Shown piece after piece: positions 60,570-64,000 of a DNA stretch of 64,000 nt (its first letter is position 1; every line of letters starts with the position of its first letter). The position numbers were made by a program, and so were the translations under genes. Source of the DNA: Halapricum desulfuricans (GTDB lineage: Archaea; Halobacteriota; Halobacteria; Halobacteriales; Haloarculaceae); assembly GCF_017094525.1 (NCBI RefSeq), contig NZ_CP064788.1:2155030-2219029 (forward strand), written 5' to 3'. Below the pieces are notes generated by a model. It saw nothing but the letters and a program-made list of their open reading frames with translations. It was not told the DNA's origin and searched no databases.

Positions 60570-61391
60570 ATGAGACCTGACCTCGATCAGACCCAGCTCG
60601 ATCGATACTCCCGGCACATCATTCTCGACGGCGTCGGTCCGGAGGGACAGGCCGCACTGCTCGACAGTTCGGTCCTCGTGGTCGGTGCGGGCGGGCTCGG
60701 ATCGCCGATCGTCCAGTATCTCGCTGCCGCCGGGGTCGGACGGCTCGGGATCGCCGACGACGACCGCGTCGAGCGGAGCAACCTCCAGCGCCAGGTCGTT
60801 CACGGCGACGCCGACGTCGGCAGGCCGAAAGTCGAGAGCGCCGCCGAGTTCGTCGCCGGACTGAACCCGGACGTGACCGTCGAGACCCACGACCTGCGAG
60901 TCGCTCCGGACAACGTCATGGCGTTGATCGAGAGATACGACGTCGTCGTCGACGCGACCGACAACTTCCCGACGCGATACCTGCTCAACGACGCGTGCGT
61001 GCTGACCGGGACGCCGCTGTCACACGGTGCCGTCTACCGCTTCGAGGGACAGGTCACGACCTTCGAGCGCGAGGGTGACTCGCCGTGCTATCGTTGTCTG
61101 TTCCCCGAAGCCCCACCCGAGGGCGCCGTCCCGGACTGTGCGACCGCCGGCGTCCTCGGCGTCGTCCCCGGCCTGATCGGCACCGTTCAGGCCACCGAAG
61201 TCATCAAGCTCCTGATCGGGTACGGCGAGACGCTCGACGGGCGGCTCTGGAACGTCGACGCCGGCGGCATGGACGTCGAGACGGTCCCGATCCGTCCGAA
61301 CCCCGACTGCCCGGTCTGTGGCGACGACCCCGCGATTACGTCTCTCGAAGACGTCGAATACGCCGACCGGTGCCGGATCCCCTCCGAGTGA
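60570..61391 (+). CDS. ubaA: E1-like SAMP-activating enzyme UbaA (MoeB/ThiF family)
   Basis: A 273-residue enzyme that adenylates the C-terminal glycine of ubiquitin-like SAMP and sulfur-carrier proteins, needed for protein sampylation, molybdopterin and tRNA thiolation. The ATP site is VVGAGGLGSPIVQYLAAAGVG with an Arg finger in RSNLQRQVVH, and DATDNFPTRYLLND follows. The catalytic Cys lies in VPDCATAGVLG, and the structural zinc pairs are CYRC and CPVC. The start is ATG at 60570, leaderless by the TATA spacing. A single E1 enzyme serves all these paths in haloarchaea. Confidence 0.93.
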   Translation: MRPDLDQTQLDRYSRHIILDGVGPEGQAALLDSSVLVVGAGGLGSPIVQYLAAAGVGRLGIADDDRVERSNLQRQVVHGDADVGRPKVESAAEFVAGLNPDVTVETHDLRVAPDNVMALIERYDVVVDATDNFPTRYLLNDACVLTGTPLSHGAVYRFEGQVTTFEREGDSPCYRCLFPEAPPEGAVPDCATAGVLGVVPGLIGTVQATEVIKLLIGYGETLDGRLWNVDAGGMDVETVPIRPNPDCPVCGDDPAITSLEDVEYADRCRIPSE

Positions 61392-61499
61392 CCGGTGCTG
61401 ACTCGTCTCGATCCCGTCGTTTCCATCCTTGATATCAAGATCAATAATAGAGGGGCGGAATTTATAAGCGATTTACTCGATCTTCTATGCGTATTACCG

Positions 61500-61865
61500 A
61501 TGTTAGTCCGGCGCTTATCACGACCGAAACTCAGCGTTCACGTTTCCGAGTACGTCGGACTGGTCGCTGCGCTCGTCGCCGTCTGGGGAGTCGGTGACGC
61601 GCTGTCGACGCTGTGGGCGATCGAGGCCACGGGCTCGATCGGCGGCGAGGCGAACCCGTGGATCCGGGCCGTGCTGGCGCACGACCCAGCCCTGTTGCTC
61701 GTCGTGAAAACTGCCGTCGTCGCGGTCGTCGGCGGACTCCTGCTCTCCCAGCGGGAGTTCGTTCAGAGCGTGCCGGGCTGGCGGCTCTGGTTCGGGTCGT
61801 TGCTCGCGGTCGGGTCGATCATCGTCGCCGGGAACGTCTCCGTCGGCCTCGCCGCCGTGCTGTGA
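61500..61865 (+). CDS. Small membrane protein (four hydrophobic segments)
   Basis: A 121-residue protein. After a basic N-terminus (MLVRRLSRPKLSVHVSE) come helices at about 18-40, 58-82 and 92-118; a GVGDALSTLWAIEATGSIGGEANPW stretch lies between helices 1 and 2. The pattern resembles DUF5658-type haloarchaeal proteins, an assignment that I cannot verify. The ATG at 61500 follows a TTTATAAG box by about 35 bases; upstream in-frame codons are unsupported. Confidence 0.6.
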   Translation: MLVRRLSRPKLSVHVSEYVGLVAALVAVWGVGDALSTLWAIEATGSIGGEANPWIRAVLAHDPALLLVVKTAVVAVVGGLLLSQREFVQSVPGWRLWFGSLLAVGSIIVAGNVSVGLAAVL

Positions 61866-61895
61866 TTTGCCGGACGTTCCCGCGTGCTCGTAGCG

Positions 61896-62801
61896 CTACT
61901 GTCCGAGCCGTCTCGCTACGTCTCCCGGCGGTTGCGGGAACGCGTCGGGATGGAGCAGTCCGGCCAGGTGTTCGGCCGTGTCGATCAGTCTCGGTCCCGG
62001 TCGGTTGACGAAGTCGTGCCCGTCGAGCGCGTACACTCGCCGCTCTCGGACCGCCGTCAGTTCGTCCCAGCCCGGGCGATCCGCGAGTTCGCGTCGGGCC
62101 TGCAGCGTCTGTTCGAGGTGGTAGCCACACGGCGCGGCCACCAGCACGTCCGGGTCCGTCCCGCGGATCTCGCTCCACTCGCGCGGCCGCGAGCGCTCGC
62201 CGACGGCCGCCAGCGGATACGTGCCGCCCGCCGCCTCGACGAGGTCCGGGACCCAGTGGCCCGCGACCATGACCGGTTCCATCCAGTCCAGGACGGCGAC
62301 CGACGGCGTTTCGAGCGCGCTCGTCCGCTCCCGAAGCGTCGCGATTCGATCCCGCCACGCCGAGACGAGGTCGATGGCCGTTCCCTCGCGGTCTGTCGCT
62401 CGCCCGATCCGGCGCGTCTCCTCGTACAGATCCGACAGCGAGTGGGGATCGGTCGTCAGGATCTCCGTCTCCAGCCCGAGATCGTCGACGACGGCCGCGA
62501 CGGCCACCCGATCGACCGCACAGACGTCACAGATCCCCTGCGTGATGACGAGGTCGGGGTCGAGGTCGGCCAGCAGTTCCGCGTCGATCTCGTAGAGGCC
62601 GCCGTCTTCCTCGGCGGCCGCGACCTGCTCGTTGATCGCGACGCTGTCCGCCGTCTCGTCGATGCGGGTACGTTCGACAGCCGGGATCGACCGGGCCGCC
62701 GGGGGGTAATCACACTCACTGGAGACGCCGACGGGCTCGATGCCGAGGGCGAAACAGATCTCCGTCGCGGCGGGTAGTAGTGACACAACGCGCATAGTCA
62801 T
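61896..62801 (-). CDS. Cobalamin-binding protein of the BtuF fold lacking a signal peptide
   Basis: A 301-residue protein with the bilobal BtuF/FepB-like fold: RVVSLLPAATEICFALGIEPVGVS at the N-terminus, LDPDLVITQGICDVC, VAVLDWMEPVMVAGHWVPDLVEAAGG and DPDVLVAAPCGYHL. It begins directly with the mature fold, so no Sec or Tat signal and no lipobox exist; it should be cytoplasmic. The family is often called cobalamin-binding, but the actual ligand is not certain. The ATG at 62801 overlaps the stop of the upstream gene (TGATG); a second ATG at 62795 is possible. Confidence 0.82.
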   Translation of the reverse strand: MTMRVVSLLPAATEICFALGIEPVGVSSECDYPPAARSIPAVERTRIDETADSVAINEQVAAAEEDGGLYEIDAELLADLDPDLVITQGICDVCAVDRVAVAAVVDDLGLETEILTTDPHSLSDLYEETRRIGRATDREGTAIDLVSAWRDRIATLRERTSALETPSVAVLDWMEPVMVAGHWVPDLVEAAGGTYPLAAVGERSRPREWSEIRGTDPDVLVAAPCGYHLEQTLQARRELADRPGWDELTAVRERRVYALDGHDFVNRPGPRLIDTAEHLAGLLHPDAFPQPPGDVARRLGQ

Positions 62802-63091
62802 CAGAACGGGAGCCGATCACGGAGCCAGGAGAGCGTCGAGTTCTCCTCGTGTTGATCGGGCCCGATGACGTTCTCGTCGGGAACGACGACCGTCCGCTCG
62901 TCCCCGTCGTCGGCGGAGATCAGGCCGTCGGCTTTCAGCTCGGCCAGCGCGTCCTCCAGATCGTCGATGTCGAGATCGACGTGCGACCGCAACTCGAAGA
63001 CAGTCATCCCCTCGTCTGCCCTGTCGGCGAGGGCATCGAGCACCGCGACTTCGTCGTCGTCGCGGTCGCGGTACTCCGGCTTGGCTTGCAT
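62801..63091 (-). CDS. Small winged-helix protein (DUF6432-like)
   Basis: A 96-residue protein. DEVAVLDALADRADEGMTVFELRSHVDLDIDDLEDALAELKADGLISADDGDERTVVV is a winged helix with its wing. The C-terminal ENSTLSWLRDRLPF is typical of a haloarchaeal family of unknown function. It may bind DNA as a local regulator. Its stop overlaps the ATG of the cobalamin-binding protein gene, indicating coupled expression. The frame continues upstream to 63544 only as a shadow of the opposite gene; the ATG at 63091 is the true start. Confidence 0.75.
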   Translation of the reverse strand: MQAKPEYRDRDDDEVAVLDALADRADEGMTVFELRSHVDLDIDDLEDALAELKADGLISADDGDERTVVVPDENVIGPDQHEENSTLSWLRDRLPF

Positions 63092-63188
63092 ACCCGCCCC
63101 TTCGACCGCGACTCTCTTACGCTTGTTCCCCGGGCGCGCTGCTGTCCAAGCAGTACGCTTATAGTCCGAAGGCAGCCACGTATTGACA

Positions 63189-63944
63189 ATGAGTCTCAAG
63201 TGTTCGATCTTCGGGCACGCTTTCGAGGAGTCCACCGTCGAGCGCGAGCGAGAAGAACAGGGCAGCGAGGTGGTCATCACGATCCGCGAGATCCAGACCT
63301 GCACGCGCTGTGGCGAGACGCGCGTCGTCTCCGAGAACAAGGAGGTCACGACGCTCGAAACGCCCAACGAGGTCGGGGCGGAGCCCGAGTCCGCTGACGC
63401 CGGAACCGACACGGCAGCCGACTCTGATACCGCCGACGTCGACACCGAGCAGACGGCCGACGAGTCCCCGAGCCCTTCGACCGCCGGGGGTTCGACAGAC
63501 TCGGAGTCAGGCGGCGGGTTCGCAAGCGAGGAGCCGCCGGTCACCGACGACGCGGAGATCCTCGACGACGACTCGGAGACGCCCGAACGCGATCCGGGTC
63601 AGTGGCCACAGGAGGCCGGAGACGACTCGTCAACACCCGACGCTGGACCTGATATCGAGGAGGCCGAATCCGAGGGGGTCGACCAGAGCAAGACCGACGC
63701 CGAACTCCTCGACGACGATGTGACGGAGTCGTCCCCGCAGACCAACGAATGGCCCTCGGAAGACGAGATCGACGCCGCGAGCGATCCCGACACGGCCGGT
63801 CCCGGTGCGGTCACTGTCCCCGAGGGATCGTACGTCTGTCGGGAGTGCGGGTTCTCGACGCCGGCCGAGGAGTCGTCGCTTCGAGAGGGCGACTTCTGTC
63901 CGGAGTGTCACCGTGGGACGCTCGTCCATACCCAGGGGACCTAG
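63189..63944 (+). CDS. Zinc-ribbon protein with long disordered acidic linker (DUF7093-like)
   Basis: A 251-residue protein. A first zinc site is formed by MSLKCSIFGH (Cys and His) with CTRCGETRV (residues about 5-45). An acidic low-complexity stretch of about 150 residues rich in Asp, Glu, Ser and Thr follows. The end is a second zinc ribbon CRECGFSTPAEESSLREGDFCPECHRG. The form is common in haloarchaea, of unknown role. The start is ATG 63189 (a TTG two codons upstream is an alternative). Confidence 0.75.
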   Translation: MSLKCSIFGHAFEESTVEREREEQGSEVVITIREIQTCTRCGETRVVSENKEVTTLETPNEVGAEPESADAGTDTAADSDTADVDTEQTADESPSPSTAGGSTDSESGGGFASEEPPVTDDAEILDDDSETPERDPGQWPQEAGDDSSTPDAGPDIEEAESEGVDQSKTDAELLDDDVTESSPQTNEWPSEDEIDAASDPDTAGPGAVTVPEGSYVCRECGFSTPAEESSLREGDFCPECHRGTLVHTQGT

Positions 63945-63985
63945 AACGCGAAAAGAGTATACCATCGCCCGGCTAACGACCGCGC

Positions 63986-64000
63986 ATGCGAGAGTACAAG
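63986..64000 (+). CDS. Start of a further gene, cut by the window edge
   Basis: Only five codons (MREYK) are visible. The ATG lies about 30 bases after a GAGTATACC TATA-like box following the zinc-ribbon gene, consistent with a leaderless gene. The product cannot be identified from this fragment. Confidence 0.35.

Noticed and set aside
1-64000. CRISPR array, rRNA operon, intact insertion sequence or prophage
   Set aside because: No regularly spaced repeats, no rRNA-like conserved stretches, no transposase, integrase or phage structural genes were seen in the readable frames.

Overview
The window is chromosomal DNA of a halophilic archaeon (class Halobacteria). The evidence is GC-rich, strongly acidic proteins, short AT-rich TATA boxes about 27-30 bases before many start codons (leaderless genes), archaeal information-processing genes (aIF2 gamma, Rpo7/RpoE1, Spt4, Rpo11, TBP, RtcB), a haloarchaeal actin of the salactin type, a PGF-CTERM surface anchor and a UbaA-type E1 enzyme. 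I cannot place it to genus. Most of the window is core genome. The accessory-looking spots are the MNT/HEPN pair beside tRNA-Gln, the gene-poor stretch 34.83-35.61 kb, and a 78-bp palindromic repeat present twice.

Layout. 0-10 kb: a truncated PAS/GAF sensor protein with a degenerate receiver domain, threonine synthase, two alcohol dehydrogenases of different families, a radical SAM protein, a DUF59 protein, a nucleotidyltransferase/HEPN pair and tRNA-Gln with a duplicated 3' end. 10-18 kb: a ferritin-like protein with a DtxR regulator, ilvE with a 17-codon leader ORF, a translation/transcription cluster (aif2g, PIN, rpoE1, spt4, dephospho-CoA kinase), a tRNA methyltransferase and tbp. 18-26.6 kb: a DHH protein, an Lrp regulator with a two-subunit 2-oxoacid:ferredoxin oxidoreductase, thi4, a CBS/ParB-like protein and small membrane proteins. 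26.6-36 kb: an isolated terminal-oxidase subunit I, a GHMP enzyme, a PAP2 phosphatase, a solute-binding protein that reads as circularly permuted, RtcB, NikR with a histidine tail, and acylphosphatase.

36-50 kb: NAD(P)HX repair and moaC, tRNA-Leu, then a large cobalamin island. Ten genes on the minus strand run almost without gaps (btuF, HAD, cbiB, cobS, cobY, cobT-like, cobD, cbiZ, cobA, cbiP). btuC and btuD run divergently from a shared palindromic TATA box. Together they would import corrinoids (BtuFCD), trim and adenosylate them (CbiZ, CobA), amidate and attach aminopropanol phosphate (CbiP, CobD, CbiB), and build the nucleotide loop (CobY, CobT-like, CobS, possibly with the HAD protein as the final phosphatase).

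50-64 kb: a MaoC hydratase, thioredoxin, an HTH regulator, hisF, Rpo11, a type II NADH dehydrogenase, a membrane protein followed by the salactin-type actin, a sulfide:quinone oxidoreductase/DUF1641 pair, ubaA, a second cobalamin-binding protein without a signal peptide, and a zinc-ribbon protein. The next gene starts 15 bases before the right edge.
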